Below are positions 54,725 to 63,644 of a stretch of 64,000 bases of DNA, piece by piece. Both the position numbers and the translations under genes were made by a program. Under the pieces are notes generated by a model, which searched no databases, was not told the origin of the DNA, and saw only the letters and a program-made list of their open reading frames with translations. Origin of the DNA: Trichocoleus sp. FACHB-40 (GTDB lineage Bacteria; Cyanobacteriota; Cyanobacteriia; Cyanobacteriales; FACHB-T130); NCBI RefSeq assembly GCF_014695915.1, contig NZ_JACJPF010000034.1, positions 35,367-99,366 on the forward strand, read 5' to 3'. The stretch's first letter is position 1, and each line of letters starts with the position of its first letter.

Positions 54725-55114
54725 ATGGACAATCACATCCCAAGCGCCAAGGATATTGTCGGTCCATCCCCATTGATCGCGATTGAAAACGAAGCACCAG
54801 CGAAGCTGATTGTTGATCCACCACTTCCCGAACCGCTGTCACAGGGTCGCGTCTTTATCCAGTATCGAACCGAGAACCTGCGGATGTTGCCGGTGTTCGG
54901 TAAAGGTGCCCTTGATGTATCGCCACGCCTTGGTCATGTCCACATCACTGTTGACGACGCACCCTGGCACTTTGTTGACACCAGCGGCGAAACATTGATC
55001 CTGGTCGGACTGGAACCTGGTCCACACAAGGTGTTGATCGAACTAGCCGACCCTACACACAAAGTAATCACCAGCGAAACAATGACGTTCACAATGCCCG
55101 ATCTTAAGCGATGA
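54725..55114 (+). CDS. DUF6130-like small protein
   Basis: The frame opens at 54686; MDNHIPSAKDIVGPSPLIAI at 54725 looks like the family start (129 residues). A Pro-rich lead (LIVDPPLPEPLSQGRVFIQY) is followed by a beta-sandwich-like part with LGHVHITVDDAPWHFVDTSG and LEPGPHKVLIELADPTHKVI. The two His in GHVH and the Trp-His could bind metal. I associate it with DUF6130/DUF4399-like proteins, of unknown function, often beside SDR and hydrolase genes. There is no signal peptide in this form, although relatives may be exported. Confidence 0.65.
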   Translation: MDNHIPSAKDIVGPSPLIAIENEAPAKLIVDPPLPEPLSQGRVFIQYRTENLRMLPVFGKGALDVSPRLGHVHITVDDAPWHFVDTSGETLILVGLEPGPHKVLIELADPTHKVITSETMTFTMPDLKR

Positions 55115-55131
55115 GTCAGGTCTGTGAAATC

Positions 55132-55221
55132 AGGACTTACGCACTAACGCCACATATAGTAGGGGCGCATAGCTGTACGCCCCTACTGATGGCGCTTTAA
55201 AGCTCAATTTGCGTAAGTCCT
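55132..55221. mobile_element. 90-bp MITE with 12-bp terminal inverted repeats
   Basis: AGGACTTACGCA (55132-55143) and TGCGTAAGTCCT (55210-55221) are perfect inverted ends. Inside is a second hairpin, GTAGGGGCG/CGCCCCTAC, and a third pair GCCA/TGGC. There is no coding frame. It separates the DUF6130-like gene from the next hydrolase gene. Confidence 0.8.
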
Positions 55222-55336
55222 ATGAAATGATGCGATCGACACTTCGCAGCGCTTCGTTATCGCAACCCACATCCGTCAATTTCTCACATCACGGTTGCAG
55301 CCTATACAACGAAATGAATTCAAAGGAAGTCACAAC

Positions 55337-56158
55337 ATGAATATGCTCACCTTCAGGAACGGCATTCGCCTGCTTCTGATTGTCATTCTCTTTTTAGGAA
55401 CCATTACAATCACTTCTCTGGGAGCCATCATGAATACTGCCAGCGCACAAGCCAATAAGCCTACGATCGTGTTCGTCCACGGCGCATTCGCCGAGTCTTC
55501 CAGTTGGAACGGGGTATTGACCAAACTGATCACAAAAGGTTACCCGACGGTTGCTGTGGCTAATCCCCTACGTGGCGTCAAAAGCGATGCAGACTATGTC
55601 GCTAGCGTCCTTAAAGACATCAACGGTCCCATCGTGCTGGTTGCACATTCCTACGGAGGTTCGGTAACGACCAATGCGGTTAATGGTAACAACAATGTGA
55701 AAGCACTGGTCTACGTTGCTGGCTTTGCTCCTGAGGAAGGCGAGACTGCCGCCGAACTCTCAGGACGTTATCCGGGCAGCACGCTCACGCCGACCCTCGC
55801 GCCGCCGGTTGTCCTGCCCGATGGTGGCAAAGACCTGTATATTCAGCAGAGCAAGTTCCACATGCAGTTTGCCGCAGATGTGCCCGCTAACGACGCGCAA
55901 CTGATGGCTAGTACCCAGCGTCCGATTATGGAAGCCGCGTTTAATGAAGCCTCCGGGGCGCCTGCATGGAAATCTATCCCGTCCTGGTTCATTTATGGCG
56001 ATCGCGACTTGAACATTCCGGCGGCGGTACATTCTTTCATGGCGAAGCGGGCCAACTCAAAGGAAACCGTTGTTGTAAATGGCGCGTCCCATGTCGTGAT
56101 GGTTTCCCATCCAGACGCCGTTGCCGAGATCATCGAACACGCTGCAACCGCGCAATAG
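55337..56158 (+). CDS. Exported alpha/beta hydrolase
   Basis: The frame starts at 55295, but AAGGAAG before ATG 55337 gives a 273-residue protein with signal peptide (FRNGIRLLLIVILFLGTITI, cleavage near ASAQA). The hydrolase domain is compact: HGAFAESSSW (oxyanion), nucleophile Ser in LVAHSYGGSVT, acid in IYGDRDLNIP, His in NGASHVVMVSHP. It matches the small alpha/beta hydrolases annotated as EstC/salicylate-esterase-like (V-H-G-A-F-A-x-x-x-x-W). It probably acts in the periplasm. It stands after the MITE and before a decayed patch. Confidence 0.9.
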   Translation: MNMLTFRNGIRLLLIVILFLGTITITSLGAIMNTASAQANKPTIVFVHGAFAESSSWNGVLTKLITKGYPTVAVANPLRGVKSDADYVASVLKDINGPIVLVAHSYGGSVTTNAVNGNNNVKALVYVAGFAPEEGETAAELSGRYPGSTLTPTLAPPVVLPDGGKDLYIQQSKFHMQFAADVPANDAQLMASTQRPIMEAAFNEASGAPAWKSIPSWFIYGDRDLNIPAAVHSFMAKRANSKETVVVNGASHVVMVSHPDAVAEIIEHAATAQ

Positions 56159-56544
56159 AGAAGTGTGAACGCATCGCGGATACATCGGAATCCCTGTGCT
56201 CTGCTGGTGACAGGCGGAAGCAAAGACATGGGCAAAGGCTGAGTACAGAACAAAACTTGCAAATGCTGACAAGGAAAGGGGTTCATGAGAATTACCACAT
56301 TCCCCTCTTCTGAAAAAGTGTATCTTTCAATAACCGAAACCTGACCTTTTCAGCGAATTGGGCTAATCCGGGGAAGATGAACCACAGTGACTTCCCAGCG
56401 AACACTGAATACTAATTTTATTTAAGACCATCGCAACGGATTAAAGCTGTGTACTACTTCACGACGATTTAAAGCTAGGCACCGAAATATACGAATACGG
56501 AAAAACGTTTCCGTTAAGCTGCTGCTGTTTAACACGACGGATGG
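56159..56544. other. Decayed stretch with an SDR N-terminal scrap
   Basis: At about 56196-56244 one frame reads CALLVTGGSKDMGKG then stop, the cofactor-binding start of an SDR gene. No continuation is found. The rest holds no coding frame. It ends at the left end of the IS630-like element, whose insertion may have followed the loss of this gene. Confidence 0.45.
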
Positions 56545-57670
56545 TAAGTAGCTAGGTGCAATTAAATATAAAACGCTCCAGTGTATATGCACCGGCTTCG
56601 CTACGAGCTTTCATCCCATCTATTACAGCCATCGCTCTCATCGTACTCGTTATCAAACATCTGTCCGGCAATTTCATGACTTTTCAGTTGATGCCATTGT
56701 GTTTCAATCGGATTCATTTTTGAACAATAGGGAGGTAAAAAGAAAACGAATAGCCCTTGCTCCTGCCAACGTGACCACTGTTGACGCACCAACAAACTGG
56801 TATGCTCTTAGCCATTATCCTGCACGACTACGGTGAGACGACCTCTTTGTGCGAGGGATTGGGCGGGTTTGAGCGCCATCCAATCCATCACTTTAATGTA
56901 GCTCTCGCTCTTGAATCCGCCTTGAGCCAGGGCATACTCGAACCGTTCTCCCGGTTGCCACAAACCCAAAATGCTAATCCGGTTACCATAACGCTTGAGG
57001 GTTTGTTCTATCCGCTTCTGCTGCCCAACCGGGCTATAGCTGTAGCTGACTGGGCTCCAGAGGCAAAATCCGGCTTCATCGAGATACTTGAGTTTAATAT
57101 GCCCCTCCTGCGCGGCTAGTTTTAAGGTATCTAAGTCTGCCTGCTTGAGTGCCTTTTTCACCGGGTCTTGTTTACACCGGTGGCTAGGTCGGGTGCGTTT
57201 CCAGCGATAGTTTTTTTTTAAGCAGTCGTCTGATGCGATCGCTACTCAAATCCACTAACCGCTCTTGTTTGAGCTTCTTGGCTAATTGCATACTGTTGTA
57301 GGTTCGGGGTTCGTTCTCTAAACACTCTGTCAGATAGTCCAGGTCTGAAGCTTGCCACTTGGGCTTTGCACCTCGGCCCGGTGCTTCCCACAATCCTCCT
57401 AATCCCCTTTCTTCCCATCTTCGCAGGGTCGCTCTGACCGTATGAGCATGGCACTCGAAGACCTCCGCAATTGCTGGCACATTCCATCCCTGAGCATTCA
57501 AGCGCAGCATATGTGCTCGGTCACGGATTCGTTGGGGAAGGCTCTGAGCAAGTCGTAGTTCACTTAAGGTACGGTCTTCTTCCGGGGTCAGAATGATGCG
57601 TAAAGGGGCAGGCATGACAGGCTAATGACGCAGATTTACTATCTTATAATTAATTCCACCTACCTACTTA
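56545..57670 (-). mobile_element. IS630-type insertion sequence, decayed
   Basis: Imperfect 27-bp terminal inverted repeats lie at 56545-56571 and 57644-57670 (three mismatches). The ends begin and finish with TA, matching the TA target duplication of IS630/Tc1-mariner elements. The unit is 1126 bp and holds one transposase gene in pieces. Outside the ends there is no matching flanking repeat. Confidence 0.85.
56601..57615 (-). pseudogene. IS630-type transposase, broken by frameshift and stop
   Basis: Three pieces make one transposase. The first (57184-57615) is the helix-turn-helix part (RIILTPEEDRTLSELRLAQS, NVPAIAEVFECHAHTVRATL). It runs into nine A (plus strand T at 57211-57219), after which the continuing frame [14 protein letters not shown] is offset by one base. 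The second (56808-57161) holds the first Asp in [12 protein letters not shown] and ends VVVQDNG-stop at TAA where Ser is usual before IHTS. The third (56601-56795) has FFLPPYCSKMNPIETQWHQL with the final Glu. The A9 slip could be programmed, but the TAA would still block translation. Confidence 0.85.
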
Positions 57671-57844
57671 TAGAGGGAATTATCTCAGAAGGTAAAGCCA
57701 TAATCGCTTACTCTATCGCTGACAATGCTCAACATTAATTTGAGTTTGAGTAAAGGCACCTTTCTCCTCAATTCGGAATTAACGTCGAAGCAATTCAATA
57801 TGAACGATTTCAGTCTAATTAGTTTTACAACACTCTTGAAAACA

Positions 57845-58222
57845 ATGAAAACACTACTAAAAATATCTGCATTACTCCTGGCTCTGCCCATCAGTGTCTT
57901 AGCTAATTTTTCCTTAAGAGCGTCTGCTGATTCTACTGCTGGCATCATCCTGAGTACGAAATGCCGGGGTGGCTACAACATTAATATTTGGCAGAATCAT
58001 ACTTCTGGTAAACTCCTGTATCGCTCGACCAGTCCCAACGGGAATTTAAGTTTAGACGGAGGAACTAGCCAAGCGACAGAAGGTGTTCGAGTGTATAAGT
58101 TTCGGAATGGAAATTATCAATATTGGGTGTGGGATGGCACGTTAGATAACCCGCAGTCTGGAACTTTAGAGGTGTATAAAAACAACCGTATCTTGATGCA
58201 GCGAACTTGTAGGAAAAATTAA
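57845..58222 (+). CDS. Secreted small hypothetical protein
   Basis: The frame is open from 57725, but ATG 57845 starts a proper signal peptide (MKTLLKISALLLALPISVLA, cleavage near ASA), giving 125 residues. The mature part is beta-rich with two Cys (STKCRGGYNINIWQN and QRTCRKN), probably forming a disulfide between the ends. Aromatic pattern GNYQYWVWDGTLDNPQSGTL suggests a small beta-barrel or lectin-like fold. I recognise no family by name. It is close to the IS630-like element and to the isochorismatase-like gene. Confidence 0.65.
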   Translation: MKTLLKISALLLALPISVLANFSLRASADSTAGIILSTKCRGGYNINIWQNHTSGKLLYRSTSPNGNLSLDGGTSQATEGVRVYKFRNGNYQYWVWDGTLDNPQSGTLEVYKNNRILMQRTCRKN

Positions 58223-58314
58223 ATACTCTAGCGCGTGTTAAGCACTTTTTTAAAACCCAGTTGCGTTAGTGCCAGACCAAAGATAACCGTGAACATCAAC
58301 AAGCGAAAAGAGAC

Positions 58315-58962
58315 ATGAACATCAACAAGAATGACACCGCAGTAGTCGTTATTGATCCGCAAAACGATGTCTTGAGCGAAACAGGGGTTTCCTGGGACTT
58401 GGTGGGTAACAATGTCAAAGATAACAAGACCGTCGAGAACATTGAGCGCATCTTCAAAGCCGCGAAGCAGAATAAATTTGAGGTTTTCATCTCCCCCCAC
58501 TATTACTACCCCACCGACTATGGCTGGAAATTTGCCGGAACCGTGGAGCAAATGATGCTTAAATCCAGGGAGTTTGATCGCAGGGGTGCGTTGAGCCTGG
58601 ACGGTTTCTTGGGTTCTGGTGCTGACTGGCTCGATCGCTACAAGCCATTCATTGAGGATGGCAAGACAATCGTGGTCAGTCCCCACAAAGCTTACGGACC
58701 GCAGAGCAATGACCTCGTTTTACAACTGCGTAAGCGCAACATCAGCAAAGTCATTCTGCTCGGAATGCTGGCAAATATTTGTGTTGAAGCTCACCTACGC
58801 GACTTGATCGAACAGGGATTTGAGGTGCTTGTCATCAAAGACGCAACGGCTGCCCCTCAACATCCGGAATTGGGCGACGGCTACAAGGCCGCACTGATTA
58901 ATTTCGGGTATATCGCCAACGCAGTTCTGTCTACGGACGAGATTGTAGCAGCAATGGTATAA
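58315..58962 (+). CDS. Isochorismatase-like cysteine hydrolase
   Basis: The 215-residue protein has the catalytic triad of the family: Asp14 in VVIDPQNDVL, Lys125 in VSPHKAYGP and Cys156 in LLGMLANICVEAHLRD, with the preceding cis-peptide. The insert HYYYPTDYGWKFAGTVEQMM is typical of a subgroup found near SDR and alpha/beta hydrolase genes. Family members hydrolyse amides or vinyl ethers (nicotinamide, N-carbamoyl compounds, isochorismate); the substrate is not assignable. There is no signal peptide. ATG 58315 is preceded by a weak AAAAGAGA site. Confidence 0.92.
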   Translation: MNINKNDTAVVVIDPQNDVLSETGVSWDLVGNNVKDNKTVENIERIFKAAKQNKFEVFISPHYYYPTDYGWKFAGTVEQMMLKSREFDRRGALSLDGFLGSGADWLDRYKPFIEDGKTIVVSPHKAYGPQSNDLVLQLRKRNISKVILLGMLANICVEAHLRDLIEQGFEVLVIKDATAAPQHPELGDGYKAALINFGYIANAVLSTDEIVAAMV

Positions 58963-59280
58963 CGCCTATCAACGATGCTAATTACACAGAAGTTGCACTT
59001 ACAGCTCAGAAAAATCCAAGTGGGAATGGTGTTTGTCTAATTGGTTTTACCACATATCCAGCAGGCAATCGGTTACCAATCCCACCAGTTTTCAAGTTAA
59101 TCATGCATGTGACAAAAGCCATTTTAGAGATTTCAACAATCCAGCAGGAATCATGAATACACAGGTGATCGCAATGACAGTTTTTACATGGAAAAAAGTT
59201 CAAAGATTTTTGCTGTTAGCTCTGCTGTGAAGTAATCCCAATCGCCGAATCAAGTAACGTCAAACGCAAAGGAGATAGAA
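58963..59280. other. Gap with an unexplained open frame
   Basis: Frame 58950-59155 is stop-free and protein-like (NYTEVALTAQKNPSGNGVCL, then IGFTTYPAGNRLPIPPVFKL) but has no start codon with a ribosome-binding site and no family I know. It may be the tail of a lost gene. The end of the gap has the strong AAGGAGA site of the flavoprotein gene. Confidence 0.35.
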
Positions 59281-60675
59281 ATGGATACCCAATACGACGA
59301 CATTATTATCGGCGGCGGTAAAGCGGGTAAAACACTGGCACCTGCACTAGTCGCGGACGGACGCCAAACCGCTCTGGTGGAACGTAGCTTAAACATGATT
59401 GGTGGCTCGTGCCCTAATATTGCCTGCATTCCCAGCACAACGATGGTGGCAAGTGCAGAGGTGGCAAATACTGTGCTTCACAGTGCTGCCTACGGCATCA
59501 AGACGACACCGCTAACGGTTGATATGGCGGCAGTAATTGGGCGCAAACGCTCGGTCGTGCAGTCCCTGCGACCAATAAATCTTAACAACTTGCACACCGC
59601 ATTAGGGGACGATCTGATCATTGGCACCGCTCGCTTTGTGGCACCTAAAACGATTGAAGTGGCAACAGATGAGGGTACGACTCGGTTACTCACCGCAGAA
59701 CGATTGTTTATCAATACAGGCACGCGACCGTTGATTCCATCGGTGCCGGGACTCAAAGAAGCTGGATTTTTGACCAGTGAGTCGATCATGGAATTGGAAG
59801 AGTTGCCAGAACACCTAATCGTTCTCGGTAGTGGCTAAATTGGGTTGGAGTTTACCCAAATGTTCCGGCGCTTTGGCTCTTGCGTCACTGTCATTGGGCA
59901 CAGTGAGCAAATCCTGTCACAGCAAGACCCAGATATTGCGATCGCGGTGCAAACGCTACTAGAACGAGATGGCATTGAATTCTTGCTGAAGGCGAAGGTG
60001 TTAAGGGTCGAGTGCTCTGGCAATGCAACTAAACTTCTTCTTCAAGTCGCCGAGCGGAAAATGGAACTTCAAGGTTCGCACTTGCTCGTTGCCGTCGGTC
60101 GTACACCAAACTCCGATACCTTAAATCTAGCTGCTGCTGGTGTAGCAACCGATGCACGCGGATTTATTCCAGTCAATGATCGCCTGGAAACGAACGTACC
60201 GGGTCTTTGGGCGTTAGGCGATATCAATGGGGGCAATGGGGGGCCGCAATATACCCATGTGGCGCTTGATGATTATCGGATTGTCAAAGCGAATCTGATT
60301 GATGACGGCAACCGCAGCACGCGCGATCGCTTGGTGCCATCCTGTCTGTTCATCGACCCAGAACTCGCTCATGTGGGTCTGACCGAAACCGAAGCACAGC
60401 AACAAGGGTATGCCATCCGAGTGGCGAAGCTGGATGCCTCAAACATTATGCGAGCGGAAACAGAGGGTCAAACCGATGGACTGATGAAGGCGATCGTGGA
60501 TACCGAGACCGGTCGTATTCTGGGGTGTTCACTCTTGTGTCATGAAGCGGGTGAAGTGATTTCAACCGTGCAGATGGTGATGCAAGCTCAGATGCCCTAC
60601 ACCGTTCTGCGTGATGCAGTTTTGACTCATCCTACTATGACTGAAGGGTTAAATATGCTGTTTTCAAAGGTCTAA
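59281..60675 (+). pseudogene. Class I pyridine nucleotide-disulfide oxidoreductase with in-frame stop
   Basis: One frame of 465 codons encodes a mercuric-reductase/lipoamide-dehydrogenase-like protein interrupted by TAA at 59836. The site reads VLGSG-stop-IGLEF, where this family has Tyr (TAC or TAT), so one base change broke it. It retains the FAD motif IIIGGGKAGKTLA, redox Cys44/Cys49 in GGSCPNIACIPS, GTRPLIPSVPG, the NAD motif across the stop, GLWALGDINGG, and the C-terminal HPTMTEGL. AAGGAGA precedes ATG 59281. A second start (TTG 59845) could make the C-terminal half, but not an active enzyme. Otherwise the gene looks undamaged, so loss is recent, or the base is a sequencing error. Confidence 0.88.
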
Positions 60676-60729
60676 GAAGGCAGTAAGTGCAGACACCTCA
60701 CAATTGTTTACACCCAAATGAGGCTGCTA

Positions 60730-61177
60730 ATGACGACCATCCAAATTAACCACAACGAGTTGTCCGACAAGAGAGTGCTGGTTACAGGCGGAACTAAAGG
60801 CATGAGCAAAGCGATTCTCCAAGGGAGAGGCTACGCCAACGTCAAACGTCTGAGGCAAGCTGGTGTAACACTCATCAAAACCGCCCACTCAAAGCAATCA
60901 TGAACTTCAATCGCCGGATTTATTTATTCAGTCTGGCATCAGCACGCCTGATGGAGTGGAAAAAGTTGTCAAGGAAGTGTTTGCTCGTCTCGGCGGCGTG
61001 GACATCCTTATTAATAATGTTGGCGGTTCTTCGGCACCTAACGGTGGCACACTTGCCCTAAGTGATGATGATTGGCAGCAGACATTCAATACTATATTTG
61101 TTCACCGCTGTCTGCTTAGAGCAGGCATTTCTATCCCATATGCAGCAAGCCGGTCACTACACCGAGAGATATCGTAA
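60730..61177 (+). pseudogene. Decayed short-chain dehydrogenase
   Basis: Frame 60718-60900 reads LSDKRVLVTGGTKGMSKAI and then an insert GRGYANVK before RLRQAGVTLIKTA; the insert comes from a GGGAGAGGCTACGCC-type dispersed repeat. It stops at 60901. A second frame (about 60915-61177) continues the SDR with FIQSGISTPDGVEKVVKEVF, VDILINNVGGSS and DDDWQQTFNTIF, then loses similarity. There is no YxxxK motif. The gene is fragmented by an insertion, a frameshift and a truncation. Confidence 0.8.
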
Positions 61178-61535
61178 GGCGTTGAATACACTCTAGTCGC
61201 GCATTCCCCTGTCCCATCTCTCCGCTAACGGGCTGGCATTTCTCTTGCAACCAACGCCAACCGCCCAAAAACTTAAGCTGAAATCTCACTTATAAACCTA
61301 TCCAGTGCCTTTTTCATCGCTGTCAATTTGTCCAAGCGCACATCTGCAAACATGTGCTCACATCCATGAAATCCCCCTACAACTAAAACGAGCAATCGCA
61401 TCCTTTATCAACACGCTTTTTAGCTAAGCAAGGATTTATCATCTGTTTGATATGCTCAAGAGATACCCTTGGAATCCAATCAAACCAACTGTTCTCGGCA
61501 CATCGACTTAATTACTACCCCAGTAAGACCCAATA
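61178..61535. other. Non-coding remnant before the IS5-type element
   Basis: No coding-like frame on either strand and no recognised repeat. It probably represents decayed DNA from the SDR side. Confidence 0.4.
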
Positions 61536-62685
61536 GACATCTCCGAAAATGCTCAAAACCATCCATAGCAATACTTTGAGATGTTCAATTAGTATCTTGC
61601 TTGTTCAAGCAATTTAACGAGTTTATTAGGGTTACAGGGAATTTTAGATAAAAATCCCTGAAAATATTGAAAATATTTCTTTAAAATTTAACCGCTGTCT
61701 TCCCCCATTTTTTACGGTAGACATAATGCCTCTATTCTTAACCTTACTAACCCACATATTGTCAAAATTACTTTCTGATAATTCTCCCTTCTTAGTCGAA
61801 ATCTTTCCCCAGCCGCTCGGAAAATTTTAACTAGCCGAATTACGTGTTCTACAAATATTCTTTGGCTAGCTTTTTCCCGATTCTCCTCTTGCTCTTTTGC
61901 GCTTAATTCTTGATGTTTTCGCTTTTTAGGGGGCGTTGCTATTTGTGGCTCCCCTATGTAAGCTTTATCTCCTTTATATCTCTGAGTAAAGGCAAATTTT
62001 GACTGATTTGTTCGCCAAATATTTATATCGCTTGTAGTCCCCGGCTTCCCGACTATAATATCTACTATTTCTCGTCCATTAGGAGTTACAATGAATTGGT
62101 TTTTAAAAGTATGATTTTTCTTCTTCCCTGAATAAAACTTTTTCTGCTCTTCATACTCTTCTGGTCTCTGTATAGGCTGCTCACAGCTATCTACTATTAA
62201 CTCCATTTCCGCTAAAGCTTCTTGAACCCATTGATGTTCATTCGCGTTTTTTTTAACTTGTTCTAGTAAACTGGGTGGCAAGAGTTCTCTTAATAGCTCT
62301 GACCAATAATGAAAAATATCATTAGCTGTTGATTCACTGACTCCAAACTGGAGTCCCAACATTTGAAAGGTTGGTAGATGATGTAGATATACTAAAGTTA
62401 GTATTATCTGCTCACTGATTGACAGTTTAGCTTTTCTGCCACCACCTCTTTTAATTATCCTTACTTTGTTTTTTTCAATTTCTGCTCGTTGTTTTTCGTG
62501 GAGTAATTGAGCTGCCTGTATTAATTGTTGTAGCTGCTCATATTCTAAACCTATTAATCGTTTACTTTCTTGGATATTTTGCTCGACATATGCTATTATG
62601 TTACTCATTTGTTTAGGCAGAGACATCTAATAATATCTTAATTTTAAGCGATTTTAGTCAATATCTATTCTATTTCGGAGATGTC
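61536..62685 (-). mobile_element. IS5-type insertion sequence, apparently intact
   Basis: GACATCTCCGAAA (61536-61548) and TTTCGGAGATGTC (62673-62685) are perfect 13-bp inverted ends, flanked on both sides by TA (61534-61535 and 62686-62687) as a target duplication. The 1150-bp unit holds one full-length transposase gene. A two-base TA duplication fits the IS427-like part of the IS5 group. Confidence 0.88.
61712..62626 (-). CDS. IS5-type DDE transposase
   Basis: The 304-residue transposase has an N-terminal helix-turn-helix region (about 70-110: LSISEQIILTLVYLHHLPTF, GVSESTANDIFHYW). A DDE_Tnp_4-like core follows: first Asp in MELIVDSCEQPIQRP (about 144), KKKNHTFKNQFIVTPNG, second Asp in YKGDKAYIG (about 220) and Glu in RIFVEHVIRLVKIF (about 262). 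The frame is uninterrupted and fills the element, so it may be active. The start is ATG 62626 or 62608. AT content is higher than in the surrounding genes, as expected for recently acquired DNA. Confidence 0.9.
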   Translation of the reverse strand: MSLPKQMSNIIAYVEQNIQESKRLIGLEYEQLQQLIQAAQLLHEKQRAEIEKNKVRIIKRGGGRKAKLSISEQIILTLVYLHHLPTFQMLGLQFGVSESTANDIFHYWSELLRELLPPSLLEQVKKNANEHQWVQEALAEMELIVDSCEQPIQRPEEYEEQKKFYSGKKKNHTFKNQFIVTPNGREIVDIIVGKPGTTSDINIWRTNQSKFAFTQRYKGDKAYIGEPQIATPPKKRKHQELSAKEQEENREKASQRIFVEHVIRLVKIFRAAGERFRLRRENYQKVILTICGLVRLRIEALCLP

Positions 62686-62849
62686 TAATGTGCTGGAGAT
62701 GGACGCTCTCCGCATTGCCAAGGGTGTTTCGTGGCAGACCTTCTTACTGGCGGTAAGGCGGATTGAGTGACGATGACTTTGAACCGAGTGGCATCAATGG
62801 GTGAAAGGTATAACTCAAATAGTTCCATTAATCTGCTGGTTTACGGTGT

Positions 62850-63221
62850 TTAGAACTGCTCGTTTAAATTCTCGCCGCTACCGCCTTTAAAGATTCCTTC
62901 AAAACTTGTATCCACCAGTTCGCTCAAACGTTCCGGATGGCGTTTTTTGTACAGACCCAAAAGAGTTTCTTTGCTAACAATCGCAGAAAGCTTAACCTTC
63001 ACTTTTTGTACGTCATCTCGACTAGCTCCCCCACCTAACTCTAGAACGTAAATTTTTATTCCTCCCTTGGCTTCCTTCTTAACCGTTACTTGGAGTTCGA
63101 GTTCCACCTCATCCACGCTCAACAGGGGGATGTCAATCTCACCTTCACTGGAGGGAGTGAGTAGTTCCCGCTTTACTTGCTCAATCAGTTCCGCCAGCCC
63201 GATGCTATTTTCCTCTGCCAC
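62850..63221 (-). CDS. trypco2-domain protein
   Basis: The 123-residue protein matches the trypsin-co-occurring domain 2 (trypco2): IGLAELIEQVKRELLTP helix, then LLSVDEVELELQVTVKKEAKGG-like strands (about 34-55), IKIYVLELGGGASRDDVQ, and VKVKLSAIV. The C-terminal 35 residues are a helix and a Gly-rich tail. Such domains occur next to trypsin-like proteases, NTPases and other conflict-system parts, where they are thought to act as adaptor or substrate modules; this is knowledge of the family, not shown here. The start is GTG 63221 with AGGAG nine bases upstream. The IS5-type element lies 160 bases beyond its 3' end. Confidence 0.75.
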   Translation of the reverse strand: MAEENSIGLAELIEQVKRELLTPSSEGEIDIPLLSVDEVELELQVTVKKEAKGGIKIYVLELGGGASRDDVQKVKVKLSAIVSKETLLGLYKKRHPERLSELVDTSFEGIFKGGSGENLNEQF

Positions 63222-63644
63222 GCTGCAATTACTCCTGTATCGGTTGGTTAATCTAAATACTGAATTTCTGGAGCCTTTAAGAGAGTTAACTCGTCTTCTC
63301 CAGTTCTTTTATAGCCCAGTCAAGCCGAAAAGCTAGTGGAAGCTTACGAAAACCCACCAATCGACACCCAGGTAGCTCTATCCGAGTTTTAAAAGTTAGC
63401 TCAACAATACATCGACACCAGCGCCGAACAACAGCAGCTCAATGTCAATGAAAACACCTACTGGCGCATTTGCTGGTTCCCAATCACAGCAAAATATTCA
63501 AAAGCTTCATGTACGCTTATCTACCGGATTGGGAGGAACGAGAGCAGCTGTTACAGGGGGGGTATTGGTAAGGGGTGAGCTGTAAGTCAAAAATAAGTAT
63601 ATACTCTAGTGTCTTGGAATCCTTATTTTTGACTTTCTTTTCAG
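63222..63644. other. Gap with a degenerate coding remnant
   Basis: Around 63335-63520 plus-strand frames look like fragments of a protein: EKLVEAYENPPIDTQVALSE, stop, KLAQQYIDTSAEQQQLNVNE, then, after a frameshift, FMYAYLPDWEEREQLLQ. I cannot name it. The rest is non-coding and includes the upstream region of the trypco2 gene. Confidence 0.4.

Noticed and set aside
38448..59838. Possible stop-codon recoding in the organism (in-frame TGA and TAA in otherwise good genes)
   Set aside because: Different stop codons at unrelated residues, only in accessory or IS genes that show other damage; ordinary genes here use TAA, TAG and TGA as stops. Gene decay is the simpler reading.
62687..62770. Short coding-like stretch (VLEMDALRIAKGVSWQTFLL) just right of the IS5-type element
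   Set aside because: Only about 27 codons remain before a stop; it may be the end of a gene cut by the IS, but there is too little to name or support it.
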